In this document: positions 7,829-16,127 of the stretch, piece after piece
Numbering within the stretch: position 1 is the first letter of the stretch
Layout of the letters: each line of letters opens with the position of its first letter
DNA from: Spirochaeta sp.
Lineage (GTDB): Bacteria > Spirochaetota > Spirochaetia > DSM-27196 > Alkalispirochaetaceae
NCBI GenBank assembly: GCA_027859055.1
Contig: JAQIBO010000272.1
Span: 1-16,562, forward strand
Direction: 5' to 3'
Length of the DNA: 16,562 nucleotides
Translations under genes and position numbers: made by a program
The notes under the pieces: model-generated
The model's database searches: none
Told to the model about the DNA's origin: nothing
What the model saw: the letters and a program-made list of their open reading frames with translations, nothing else

Positions 7829-10220
7829 GCCGCTTTCCGTCCGGACGACCCGTGACGTGTTGCAGCGCCCGGGAGTGATGTACTGCATATGTACCGCGAA
7901 ATCCGCCGGCGCCACCGATGCTCGCGATTTCGTGATTCGTGAGCACAGCGAAGCGGTTGCCACCATCTGGGGGCGTCCCGGGGTTGATCTCACCGGTATG
8001 CGCGTCGGGGAATTGGACGATCTGTTGCCTGCGAAAGCGCCGCGTTGGGTGCCGATCTTCGGCGCCGTTACCGCCGGCGAAAACGAGTATCGCTTCGAAT
8101 ACCTCTCAACGACGGCGTCCCGGCGCTATGGCGTGACGGTGTGGTCACCAGAGCCAGGAGTAATCACCGTGGTCTTTTCCGAAAAACCGGAACCAGATCG
8201 CGAGTCTCAGCGGTATCGAATCGCTGCGGAAAGCATGGGCCTGGGCATCTGGGAGTACGATTTCGCGACGGATACGATGGTCTGGAACGATCGGACCTAC
8301 GAGCTGTTCAATCGGGAACATACCGAAGGTCCCTTCCCATTTCACGTCTGGCAGGAGATGGTTCTCGCGCGGGATAGCCTCGCTCGCGATGGAGAGGACA
8401 CACCGTTTTACGAGACGGTTCCCGTTATTCTTCCCGACGGGCGCTTTCGGTATATGACAAGCGCCGCGGTCACCCTTCGTGATGTGCGCCACCGGCCGGT
8501 ACGCGTCATCGGTGCGCTTCGCGATGTGACCGAACGCACCCTCGCCGAGGAGGCGCTGGAGGAAGCTACCAGCCGCGCGCGGGAGCTTGCTGCGCAAGCG
8601 CAGGAGGCCAACCGCGCCAAGAGTGAATTCCTTGCCAATATGAGCCACGAAATCCGTACTCCGATGAACGCGGTAATCGGGATGGCGGATCTGCTGAACG
8701 ACACGCCGCTTTCCGAGGAGCAGGCCCAGATGGTCGATACAATCGATCGAAGTGGAAACGCGTTGCTCTCGCTCATCAACGACATCCTTGATTTTTCCAA
8801 GGTTGAGGCGGGGCATCTCCGTCTGGAAGAGGTGGATTTTGCGATCCCGGAGATCATTGCCGATGTCGTCGCGATTCTGCGTCCGCAAATTGCGGAAAAC
8901 GAGGTGACGATCGACTTTGCCGTTGATGACAGCGTCCCGCCTGCCGTCGTCGGAGATCCCGGGCGGTTGCGGCAGATTCTGATGAACCTCGGCAGTAACG
9001 CGGTCAAATTCACCAAACGCGGGTCGGTACGCTTCACCGCCTCCGCGGTTCCGCTCAACGACGCCGAGCACATCGAAATCCAGGGTAGCGTCGAGGATAC
9101 CGGTATCGGTATTCCCGCCGATAAGATGATCGGGATCTTTGACCCGTTCCTGCAGGCGGAAGCGGGTACAACGCGCCGCTTTGGAGGGACGGGACTCGGG
9201 TTGTCAATCGTGAGAAGCCTGTTACAAAAGATGGGAGGAGACGTGACGGTCACCAGCACCGAGGGGCACGGCTCTACCTTCACGTGGACCGCCCGATTCG
9301 GTGTGTCAACGGCGGAACAGAAGAGCGTCGAAACCTCGCAACGTGATTCTGCAGAGCCGGCTGCACACGGCGGGCCCGGTACGGTGCGTCCGGTAGCGGC
9401 GGCACGCCCCGCGGTGGTGGCGCGGCGCATTCTGCTGGTGGAAGACAACCGGATCAACCAGCTGGTCGCGCGGACGATGCTCACCAAGGCCAGCCACACG
9501 GTTCAGGTTGCGGAAAACGGATTTGAGGCGTTGCAGATGCTTCAAACCGAGACGTTCGACCTTGTTCTCATGGATGTCCAGATGCCGGAGATGGACGGAT
9601 ACGAGGCGACGCGCCAGGTCCGCGCCGGAATTGCCGGTGCGGCGGCGGCGACCATGCCGATCGTTGCGATGACCGCCAACGCGTTGCCGGAGGACCGGGA
9701 TGCCGCACGGGAAGCGGGTATGGACGACTACATCAGCAAGCCGTTTACCCAGGTGCGGCTGTTGGGGGTGGTGGAAAAGTGGGCCGGTACGGCGGTTGAA
9801 GAACCTGCGCCGCCCGCAACTGCTCTCCCAACTGACAACGCGCCTGACGGTGAGAACCTCATCGCCGTACGGGAATACGTCGACGCCGACCGACTCCGGA
9901 AACGGTTAATGCACGACGAGCCGTTGACCCGGGAAATTGTCCGTGAATACATCAAGGACGGCACGGCACTGGTGCGCGAAATCCGGGAGGCGATTTCGTC
10001 CGCCGACGTGGCAACGGTGCGGGAAGCGGCACACCGGCTGAACGGGGCGTCCGGCAACGTTCTGGCGGAACGGGTCCGGGAGGTGAGTAGTGAGATCGAG
10101 AACGCTGTCCGGGAGAGCCACCATCCTGCGTTCCCGGAGATTGGCGAGCGTCTTGCCGCGGTATTCAGCCGGACGTGTCAGATCATGCGGCAGGAGTTTG
10201 GCGACCCGAGCGACGGCTGA
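7821..10220 (+). CDS. Soluble hybrid histidine kinase, PAS-PAS-HisKA-HATPase-REC-HPt
   Basis: A 799-residue phosphorelay protein combining sensor, kinase, receiver and phosphotransfer domains. Order: PAS-like fold (about 18-115), second PAS (about 130-245, YRIAAESMGLGIWEYDFATD), short coiled coil (246-268), H-box NMSHEIRTPMN with phospho-acceptor His276, N-box with Asn393, G1 box DTGIGI with Asp426, and G2 GGTGLGLSIV. Then a linker leads to a receiver (acidic Glu541/Asp542, phospho-acceptor Asp585 in LVLMDVQMPEMDG, Lys640 in SKPF) and a C-terminal HPt with His738. All catalytic residues are intact. The usual lysine of the HPt motif HxLKG is asparagine (HRLNG). No signal peptide or membrane helix is seen, so it should sense something in the cytoplasm. 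ATG 7821 is the first start after an in-frame TGA (7794) and has GGAGGG close upstream. The response regulator that receives the phosphate is not in the window. Confidence 0.93.
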   Translation: MAEPLSVRTTRDVLQRPGVMYCICTAKSAGATDARDFVIREHSEAVATIWGRPGVDLTGMRVGELDDLLPAKAPRWVPIFGAVTAGENEYRFEYLSTTASRRYGVTVWSPEPGVITVVFSEKPEPDRESQRYRIAAESMGLGIWEYDFATDTMVWNDRTYELFNREHTEGPFPFHVWQEMVLARDSLARDGEDTPFYETVPVILPDGRFRYMTSAAVTLRDVRHRPVRVIGALRDVTERTLAEEALEEATSRARELAAQAQEANRAKSEFLANMSHEIRTPMNAVIGMADLLNDTPLSEEQAQMVDTIDRSGNALLSLINDILDFSKVEAGHLRLEEVDFAIPEIIADVVAILRPQIAENEVTIDFAVDDSVPPAVVGDPGRLRQILMNLGSNAVKFTKRGSVRFTASAVPLNDAEHIEIQGSVEDTGIGIPADKMIGIFDPFLQAEAGTTRRFGGTGLGLSIVRSLLQKMGGDVTVTSTEGHGSTFTWTARFGVSTAEQKSVETSQRDSAEPAAHGGPGTVRPVAAARPAVVARRILLVEDNRINQLVARTMLTKASHTVQVAENGFEALQMLQTETFDLVLMDVQMPEMDGYEATRQVRAGIAGAAAATMPIVAMTANALPEDRDAAREAGMDDYISKPFTQVRLLGVVEKWAGTAVEEPAPPATALPTDNAPDGENLIAVREYVDADRLRKRLMHDEPLTREIVREYIKDGTALVREIREAISSADVATVREAAHRLNGASGNVLAERVREVSSEIENAVRESHHPAFPEIGERLAAVFSRTCQIMRQEFGDPSDG

Positions 10221-10248
10221 AGAACCCAGATGCTTCTGTGCGAACCCG

Positions 10249-10278
10249 CTGACAGTTTTCCGACGTTCATGCTATCGT
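10249..10278 (+). promoter_or_regulatory. Candidate promoter of prfB and the downstream operon
   Basis: CTGACA (10249-10254), one mismatch from the -35 consensus, and TATCGT (10273-10278), a 4/6 match to the -10 consensus, are 18 nt apart. It is the only plausible promoter in the 75-nt gap before prfB. The following genes are packed so closely that it may serve all of them. Confidence 0.45.
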
Positions 10279-10297
10279 ATCGCTAGGAGAATACGAT
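10274..10297 (+). repeat. 7-bp inverted repeat framing the prfB ribosome-binding site
   Basis: ATCGTAT (10274-10280) and ATACGAT (10291-10297) are perfect inverted repeats around a 10-nt loop containing the Shine-Dalgarno AGGAG. The right arm includes the first two bases of the prfB ATG. It could be an RNA hairpin or, because it overlaps the predicted -10 box, a protein-binding site. It may also be chance. Confidence 0.4.
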
Positions 10298-11397
10298 GTT
10301 ACAAGAACTGCACGCCCCGTTAAATCAACTGAAAGAAGAAGTCCATTCCACATGGAGGTATCTTTGACCCCGATGAAGTCAGATCCCAGATAAAGGACAA
10401 AGAAGCCGCCACCGGCGACCCGTCGTTCTGGAACGATCGGGAAAAGGCGGAGGCGACGATGACCGAGATCAAACGGCTGCGCGATACAATCCAGCCGTGG
10501 GAAGAGCTCATCGCCCAGCTTGAGGACGCGGAAGCGCTCCTGGAGCTGGCCGAAGAAGACAGCGACCAATCCCAGGCGGCGGAGATCCAGCGGATACTTG
10601 CCAAAGCTCGCCGCAGCTACGACCGGTTGCAACTCAAGCAGCTGCTCAGTGAGGAGGCGGACGGTGCGGACGCGTATCTGACGATCCATTCCGGCGCCGG
10701 CGGCACCGAGGCGTGTGACTGGGTGAGCATGCTCTTCCGGATGTACACGCGCTGGATCGACAACCACGACCTGAAGCGGAGTCTTCTGGATATGCAGGAG
10801 GCGGAAGGCGGGATCAAATCGGTCACCCTTGAAGTGAACGGTGCGTACGTATTCGGCTACCTCAAAGCGGAGGCGGGCATTCATCGTCTGGTGCGGATCA
10901 GCCCGTTTGACTCCAGCGGCCGGCGGCATACCAGCTTTGCGTCGGTCTACGTATCACCGGTCATCGAGGACAGCATTGAGGTGGACATAAAACCCGACGA
11001 TCTCCGGGTGGATACCTACCGCGCCAGCGGCGCCGGCGGGCAGCACGTCAACAAGACCGACTCAGCCGTTCGCATGACGCACCTTCCCACAGGGGTGGTC
11101 GTGCAGTGTCAGAACGAACGCAGTCAACACAAAAACCGCGCCACCGCGATGAAAATGCTGAAATCCCGGCTCTACGAGGTCTACCGCCAGCAGCAGGAGG
11201 CGGAGCAGGAGGCGAAGGCGATCGAAAAGAAAGATATCAGCTGGGGAAACCAGATTCGGTCGTACGTGTTTCAACCGTACACGATGGTCAAGGATCTTCG
11301 GACGGCGGTGGAAACCGGCAACGTCCAGGCGGTGATGGATGGCGATCTCGATCCGTTTATCGAGGCGTTTCTCCGGCAACGCGCCGGACAGGAGTAA
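10296..11397 (+). CDS. prfB: Peptide chain release factor 2 with programmed +1 frameshift
   Basis: RF2 recognises UGA and UAA on the ribosome and triggers peptide release. The gene is read as 10296-10364 joined to 10366-11397. The first 23 codons from ATG 10296 (AGGAG about 7 nt upstream) end at an in-frame TGA (10365-10367), and a +1 slip on CTT-T continues as DPDEVRSQIKDKEAA. The total is 366 residues, the normal RF2 length. The stop-recognition tripeptide SPF is at 202-204 and the catalytic GGQ at 247-249, within SGAGGQHVNKTDSAVRM. The family and the frameshift are certain by sequence logic. When RF2 is scarce, the ribosome pauses at the internal TGA and shifts, making more RF2. The next gene overlaps or follows at once. 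Confidence 0.97.
10354..10368 (+). promoter_or_regulatory. prfB: prfB programmed +1 frameshift signal
   Basis: All canonical elements are present in order: internal Shine-Dalgarno GGAGG (10354-10358), then TAT, the slippery CTT (10362-10364), the in-frame stop TGA (10365-10367) and a following C (10368). The 3-nt spacing between the internal Shine-Dalgarno and CTT matches the E. coli prfB site. The 0-frame ends here and the long +1 frame begins. Confidence 0.96.
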
Positions 11398-12913
11398 CCG
11401 CGTCGGGTTTCGCCGGTCTGTGTGTGGATGGCTGGTGGTCTCCTTCCTTGTCGGCGGCGTCAATCTGCTATACGCGCGTGGAGCCGACGAAGAGTTTGCC
11501 CGCGCACGCTATGATCTCTTACAGGAACTGAACACCGACCGGTTGGAGTATCAGGTGGTACCCGGCGCTGTGGTGGCACCGGATATTCCCGAGTCTCAGC
11601 GCAGCGTGCTCGGCGCCTATGTTCGAATCGTTCGCGACATCGTGATCGACCTTCCCCGGCGATACCTTGATGAAGAGGAGCGCACTGCGATTGCCGTTTC
11701 TGAGCTCCGTCGCCGCCGCGGTGCGGTATCCCGCCAGATCGACGAGCGAAAGCGCGAGATAGACCGGGAGCGGATGGAGCGGGAGACCGGTCCGGATGCC
11801 AGCGTACCGGAGCGGGACGGTGATACCCGGCTCCGCGCGCTGTACGACCAACGTGACGTGCTTGATTCGATCGCCGCAGAGGATATCGAGGTTCCCGAGG
11901 AAGCGCACCTGTCTGTACCCGCCGAGGATGAGTACGAGTTGCGCTGGACGCTTTCAACGGCGGAGCCGACATCGCGGGCGGCCGAGGCGGACCTGTTTTT
12001 GTACCTTACCGTTGATCCCCTGGACGAACTGTACGTGGTGACCGTTCGTCTTGCCGTTCCGGTGTTGGATAGCGATCGGGAGGTGCTGCGGATCATCGCC
12101 GCCCCGGATACCATTCCCCTTCAGCTTGAGCGGTACAGCCGTGAGATCGTCCACGAGGTTGCCAATCGTCCCGTTTCCGACCTGTTCATTTCGGCGTCAG
12201 ACGCCGACGGGAACGCGGTCGAAGAGGCGCGCCTTTACCTGGACGATGAACTGGTGGGAATCGGGAGCGGGCGCAATCCCTATGTCCCGGCCGGGACGTA
12301 TGAACTGCGGGGAGTCACCCCCGACGGCCGCACCGAACGCCGACCGGTTGCCGTTGGTGAAGGGGAACAGCTGCGCGTGGCGTTACTCTTTCCCGAGGAA
12401 GCGCCCCGGGAGATCACGATCACCTCAAATCCTCGCGGGGCATCGGTGTACCGCGGAGTGGTCTGGCAGGGCTTCACCCCGGTGCAAGTTCCGCGGCCTC
12501 CGCAACCAACGCCGTACACGCTCTCCCGCGACGAGTACTATGACAGCCGCGTAGAGATCGGACCGGACAGCCCGGATATCGTGGAGCGCGTCCTTATTTC
12601 CCGGGAATACGACTGGGAGACGGAAACAAAGATCTCGCGGGATCGGTTTTACCGCTCCTTCGGCTGGTTTGCCCTGTCTGTGGGTGTTCCGATCATTCTC
12701 TACGGCACGTATCAGGACTACGCGGGCCTCTATCCGGGCGGCGTTGCCCGGGGGGATATCAGCGCTGCGGAACAGCAGCGTCTCCAGCGGGAGGTAAACA
12801 CCGTATTTTACGGGTACTACGGGAGCATCGCCTTGAGCGGAGGTCTGTTTGCCAATATGATATGGCGACTGGTTCAATATGTGCAGACCGCACAGGGATA
12901 CCACACCCGGTAA
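11339..12913 (+). CDS. PEGA-domain envelope protein of unknown function
   Basis: Up to 524 residues. An arginine-rich stretch and a hydrophobic segment (about 30-46, WLVVSFLVGGVNLLYA) look like a signal peptide or N-terminal anchor. A charged, helical region follows (about 100-160, many Arg/Glu heptads). Then comes a PEGA-like beta domain (about 281-350, with LYLDDELVGIGSG and VPAGTYELRG), and a clear PEGA domain (about 357-420, ITITSNPRGASVYRGVVWQG). Near the C-terminus are two membrane helices (about 437-458 and 490-513). PEGA domains are usually extracytoplasmic and linked to surface proteins; no enzymatic motif is seen. The start is uncertain. ATG 11339 overlaps the prfB end by 59 nt, while GTG 11420 would give a shorter signal but lacks a well-placed ribosome site. 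ftsY follows after 25 nt. Confidence 0.75.
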   Translation: MAISIRLSRRFSGNAPDRSNRVGFRRSVCGWLVVSFLVGGVNLLYARGADEEFARARYDLLQELNTDRLEYQVVPGAVVAPDIPESQRSVLGAYVRIVRDIVIDLPRRYLDEEERTAIAVSELRRRRGAVSRQIDERKREIDRERMERETGPDASVPERDGDTRLRALYDQRDVLDSIAAEDIEVPEEAHLSVPAEDEYELRWTLSTAEPTSRAAEADLFLYLTVDPLDELYVVTVRLAVPVLDSDREVLRIIAAPDTIPLQLERYSREIVHEVANRPVSDLFISASDADGNAVEEARLYLDDELVGIGSGRNPYVPAGTYELRGVTPDGRTERRPVAVGEGEQLRVALLFPEEAPREITITSNPRGASVYRGVVWQGFTPVQVPRPPQPTPYTLSRDEYYDSRVEIGPDSPDIVERVLISREYDWETETKISRDRFYRSFGWFALSVGVPIILYGTYQDYAGLYPGGVARGDISAAEQQRLQREVNTVFYGYYGSIALSGGLFANMIWRLVQYVQTAQGYHTR

Positions 12914-12938
12914 ACGGAAATCTGTCTGCAAGGGAAGT

Positions 12939-13808
12939 ATGAAAAAAAAGAACTTTGGCCAACGACTCCGAAACCTCTTTTCCCGCGGTACCGACACCGA
13001 GACGTTCTTTGAAGACCTCGAGGATATCCTGATCGAGGCTGATCTTGGCGGTCAGTTCACGATGGAACTCACCGATCGCCTGCGGGGGAGCGGACGCTTC
13101 CGGACGCGCGAGGATCTGATGGCGGCCCTGAAGGAGATGATCCTCTCGGAGGTGAACGGCACCGACCTTGCCTTGGATCCGGAGCTGCTGAACGTGGTGC
13201 TGGTCCTTGGTGTGAACGGCGTCGGGAAGACGACCAACCTTGCCAAACTGGCCCACCACTTCCGCCAACGGTGGCCCCAGGCGGGAATGGTGCTTGCCGC
13301 GGGGGACACGTTCCGCGCCGCGGCGGTGGAACAGATCGCCACCCACGCGGAACGGCTCGGGGTGCGGCTGGTACGCCAGGGTACCGGCTCCGATCCCGGC
13401 GCGGTCATTTACGATGCGGTGACCAGTGCCCGGTCCCGCGGTGACCGGATCGTCCTGGCGGATACCGCCGGCAGGATGCACAACCGGGCCAATCTGGTAA
13501 AAGAGCTGGAAAAGATCCACGGTATCATTCGCAAGCAGGCGGGTGACGATGTGATCTACCGGAAACTGCTGGTTCTTGACGCCACTACCGGGCAAAACGC
13601 GCTTCGCCAGGCGGAGATGTTTCATGAAGCGGTGGGAGTGGATGCGGTACTCCTTGCCAAGTACGACTCCAGCGCCCGCGGCGGTATTCTGGTGCCTCTC
13701 GCGCGGCAACTCGGGTTGTCCTGCGCATGGGTCGGTACCGGCGAAACCTACGCGGATCTGGAACCGTTTGATCCGACGACCTACGTCGACTCGTTGCTGG
13801 ATATGTGA
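12939..13808 (+). CDS. ftsY: Signal recognition particle receptor FtsY
   Basis: FtsY is the membrane-associated GTPase that receives SRP-bound ribosomes and hands them to the Sec translocon. The 289-residue product has a short basic start (MKKKNFGQRLRNLFS), the helical N domain (to about 80) and the G domain. Motifs are P-loop GVNGVGKTT (91-99), DTFRAAAVEQ, DTAGR (from Asp175), AKYD (240-243) and closing GTGE. The long acidic A domain of E. coli FtsY is absent. The G4 motif, usually TKLD, is AKYD with the specificity lysine and aspartate kept. ATG 12939 is chosen over an earlier in-frame start at 12879 because it follows the PEGA stop, has AGGGA just upstream and begins with the conserved basic stretch. 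The stop overlaps the next gene's start. Confidence 0.95.
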   Translation: MKKKNFGQRLRNLFSRGTDTETFFEDLEDILIEADLGGQFTMELTDRLRGSGRFRTREDLMAALKEMILSEVNGTDLALDPELLNVVLVLGVNGVGKTTNLAKLAHHFRQRWPQAGMVLAAGDTFRAAAVEQIATHAERLGVRLVRQGTGSDPGAVIYDAVTSARSRGDRIVLADTAGRMHNRANLVKELEKIHGIIRKQAGDDVIYRKLLVLDATTGQNALRQAEMFHEAVGVDAVLLAKYDSSARGGILVPLARQLGLSCAWVGTGETYADLEPFDPTTYVDSLLDM

Positions 13809-14860
13809 TGATCACCCCCCGGCGTTCACAGGCGTACATCCTTCTCGTCGCGTGCATATGCGCAGCCTCGGTGACCGCCGCCGCACCGCCCGTTTCGGCG
13901 CAAGCGGGTGCGAGGGACCCGGTGACGTGGTACCGGTCCGACGCGGACATGATTCGGCGGGACCCGATCGCCGCCGGGCGCGGAGCCGCCGGCGGTGAAA
14001 CGCCGCCGACGGGGGTGGTCTGGGCTCTTGCGGTACGGCAGGAGGAGACGTCTCGGGAACGGCTGGTCGAAGTGGCGCGGCTGTACCATAACGGCGTCTA
14101 TCGCGGGTACGAACGGACCGAACTGACCGATCGCGGCGTATTGCCGTTGGAACGGGAGCGGTTTGACCAGGACGACGAACTGCTGTATCGGGAGGTATTT
14201 CGGTATCGCCGGGACGGGACGCTCCGGGAAACGCTGCGGACCGACGCCGCCGGCGACACGGTCCTGATTCTGTACGGGATGGCCGAGGACGCGTGGGACG
14301 AGTACGTCGAAGCACCGGACTACACGCTCCTTCGCCGGTTTGACGACCGCGGTCGCCCGGCGTACACGCGCCGGGAGGGACGCCGCGATGCGGCGGCGCG
14401 TGCCGACGCGACCGCCACTGCCGACACCGTCCGGGAGGAGTGGTACTCCTACCGTGACGGCCGCATGAGCGAACGGCGCGTTCACGAGGGCGAGCGGCGG
14501 GAAGTGTACCGCTACCGCGACGGCGTGATCGTCTTTGAGGTGATCCGAGCGGCGGGGCGGGTGGTTCGGACGGTGGAGCGCACGTTCGACGAGGCGGGGC
14601 GCGTCACGGAAGTGATCGTCCGGGAGGCGGGAACGGTGCGCCGGGAGATCTGGAACCATGAAACAGACGGTTCATTTGAGATGGAACGGATCGTGGACGG
14701 CGATCTGGTGTTCCGGGAACGTACCACCGCCGATGGCGAGGGAACGGTGACGCGGTACCGCGCCGGCGAACCGGTGGTGCGGGAGTTTTATGCCGATGAT
14801 ACCCTCTACCGGCGTCACATTTTCGCCGACGGTGAGATCGTGCGGGTGGAAGAGCTATGA
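13808..14860 (+). CDS. Secreted beta-hairpin repeat protein, function unknown
   Basis: About 350 residues with a cleavable signal peptide (hydrophobic AYILLVACICAASVTAAA, likely cut after Val-Ser-Ala near residue 31). The rest is made of degenerate repeats of about 22-24 residues, each with a Tyr/Phe-Arg-x-Asp-Gly or Asp-Gly-x-Val turn. Examples are YRRDGTLRETLRTD, YRDGRMSERRVHEG, YRDGVIVFEVIRAAGRVVRT, FDEAGRVTEVIVREAG and FADGEIVRVEEL. This pattern resembles YD/RHS-like or MORN_2-type beta repeats, but no named family is recognised with confidence. The ATG at 13808 overlaps the ftsY stop by one base (GTG 13805 is an alternative). Its TGA overlaps the next ATG, so it is tightly coupled to the SRP receptor and the lipoprotein transporter. 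A periplasmic role connected with envelope assembly is inference from position. Confidence 0.8.
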   Translation: MITPRRSQAYILLVACICAASVTAAAPPVSAQAGARDPVTWYRSDADMIRRDPIAAGRGAAGGETPPTGVVWALAVRQEETSRERLVEVARLYHNGVYRGYERTELTDRGVLPLERERFDQDDELLYREVFRYRRDGTLRETLRTDAAGDTVLILYGMAEDAWDEYVEAPDYTLLRRFDDRGRPAYTRREGRRDAAARADATATADTVREEWYSYRDGRMSERRVHEGERREVYRYRDGVIVFEVIRAAGRVVRTVERTFDEAGRVTEVIVREAGTVRREIWNHETDGSFEMERIVDGDLVFRERTTADGEGTVTRYRAGEPVVREFYADDTLYRRHIFADGEIVRVEEL

Positions 14861-16113
14861 ATTCCTGGGTCTTTTTTGTCGCACGACGACTCCTCGGCTC
14901 ACGGCACTCCCGTCGCGGCGGCGCCGGTGGTCTGGCGATTCTGGGGATCACCGCCGGGGTCGCCACCCTCGTGGTGGTGCTGGCGGTGATGAACGGCTTT
15001 CAGCTTGGTACGATCGAAAACCTGCTGGAGTTGAACTCGTTTCACCTCCGCCTCGAAACCGATATCACCGTGGATACCTATACCCCGGAGAATCCGATCG
15101 GCCGATCGCTGCAGAACGCGGCGACCTCGGAAACGACCGCGATCGTACCCTTCACGGAAATTCAGACGCTTGCCCGTGGCTACTGGCCGGAACCGCAGGG
15201 GATCATGATTCGTGGCGTGCCGCCGGACTGGTTGGAACGTGACCGCGGCGCGGCCGAGCAGCTTGAGGTTCCCGTGGGGGCGTTTGATCTCTCGGATCCG
15301 ACCGGCATCGTTCTGGGGACAGAACTGTCGCGGGCGCTGGGCGTACGCGTCGGGGACACCGTGGCGGTCACGCACATTCCCGCCGGAGGGTCCCGTCCCG
15401 CCGAGGTCCAGCTCACGGTGACCGGACTGTTTCGCAGCGGCTACCTTGAGTTTGACCGCAGTTGGGGATTTGTCTCGCTTGCATCCGCGGCGGACGTTCT
15501 GGATGCCCGGGATCCGGTCATCTACGGGATTAAGGTCTCCGACCGCTTTGACGTTGAAGATATCGCAGAACAGCTGCGGGACACGATCCCGGAGGTTACC
15601 GTCGCCACGTGGCGCGAGTTCAATCGCGGCATTTTTGGCGCTCTCCGGATGGAAAAATCGATGATGGTCTTTCTCGTCGGTCTGATCTTTCTCGTTGTGG
15701 CGGGAAACATCTACCAGCTGCTGCGTCGCAGCATTCTCGAACGCAGTGAGGAGATCGCGATTCTGCGCGCCATCGGTGCGGGGGCGCAACAGATTCGCTT
15801 CGCGTTTATCCTTGAAGGCTGGTTCATCGGGACTATCGGGACGTTGACGGGAATGCTGATCGGGCTGTTTCTTTCGGGCAATCTCAACGAGATCTTTCAA
15901 CTCCTGGAGTGGGTGACCGGTCTTCTTGGTGATCAGGGAGTTCAGGTGTTTTCGCCGTCCTATTTCTATATCGAAGAGATTCCGCGACGGATCTCTCCGC
16001 AGGAACTGCTGGCGATCGCCTCCGGCGCCGTCGGTATCGCAGTGGTTGCGGCACGGTTTGCCGCCAACTCGGTGGTGCGAATTCAGCCGCAGGAGCTGTT
16101 GCGCAATGAATAA
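14857..16113 (+). CDS. LolC/LolE-family lipoprotein-releasing ABC permease
   Basis: The 418-residue permease has the LolC/E layout. A basic start and first helix (about 25-47, GLAILGITAGVATLVVVLAVMNGF, with the family-typical VVLAVMNGF) lead to a large periplasmic domain (about 50-260). An FtsX-type core follows with helices near 268-292, 316-342 and 383-403, including the coupling sequence RSEEIAILRAIGA. LolC/E with LolD extracts lipoproteins from the inner membrane for transfer to the outer membrane. The ATG (14857) overlaps the previous stop in an ATGA, and the ATPase gene follows 14 nt after the stop. Only one such permease is in view; a second could lie downstream, or one gene may serve both halves. 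A MacB-like role is less likely given the N-terminal motif. Confidence 0.87.
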   Translation: MNSWVFFVARRLLGSRHSRRGGAGGLAILGITAGVATLVVVLAVMNGFQLGTIENLLELNSFHLRLETDITVDTYTPENPIGRSLQNAATSETTAIVPFTEIQTLARGYWPEPQGIMIRGVPPDWLERDRGAAEQLEVPVGAFDLSDPTGIVLGTELSRALGVRVGDTVAVTHIPAGGSRPAEVQLTVTGLFRSGYLEFDRSWGFVSLASAADVLDARDPVIYGIKVSDRFDVEDIAEQLRDTIPEVTVATWREFNRGIFGALRMEKSMMVFLVGLIFLVVAGNIYQLLRRSILERSEEIAILRAIGAGAQQIRFAFILEGWFIGTIGTLTGMLIGLFLSGNLNEIFQLLEWVTGLLGDQGVQVFSPSYFYIEEIPRRISPQELLAIASGAVGIAVVAARFAANSVVRIQPQELLRNE

Positions 16114-16127
16114 GCGAGGAGTCTGAG

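Noticed and set aside
10459..11397. prfB starting at the internal ATG 10459
   Set aside because: The upstream 0-frame plus the canonical +1 frameshift restores the full-length RF2 N-terminus.
12879..12938. Upstream in-frame start for FtsY at 12879
   Set aside because: It lies inside the PEGA gene; ATG 12939 has a ribosome site and begins with the basic helix expected of FtsY.
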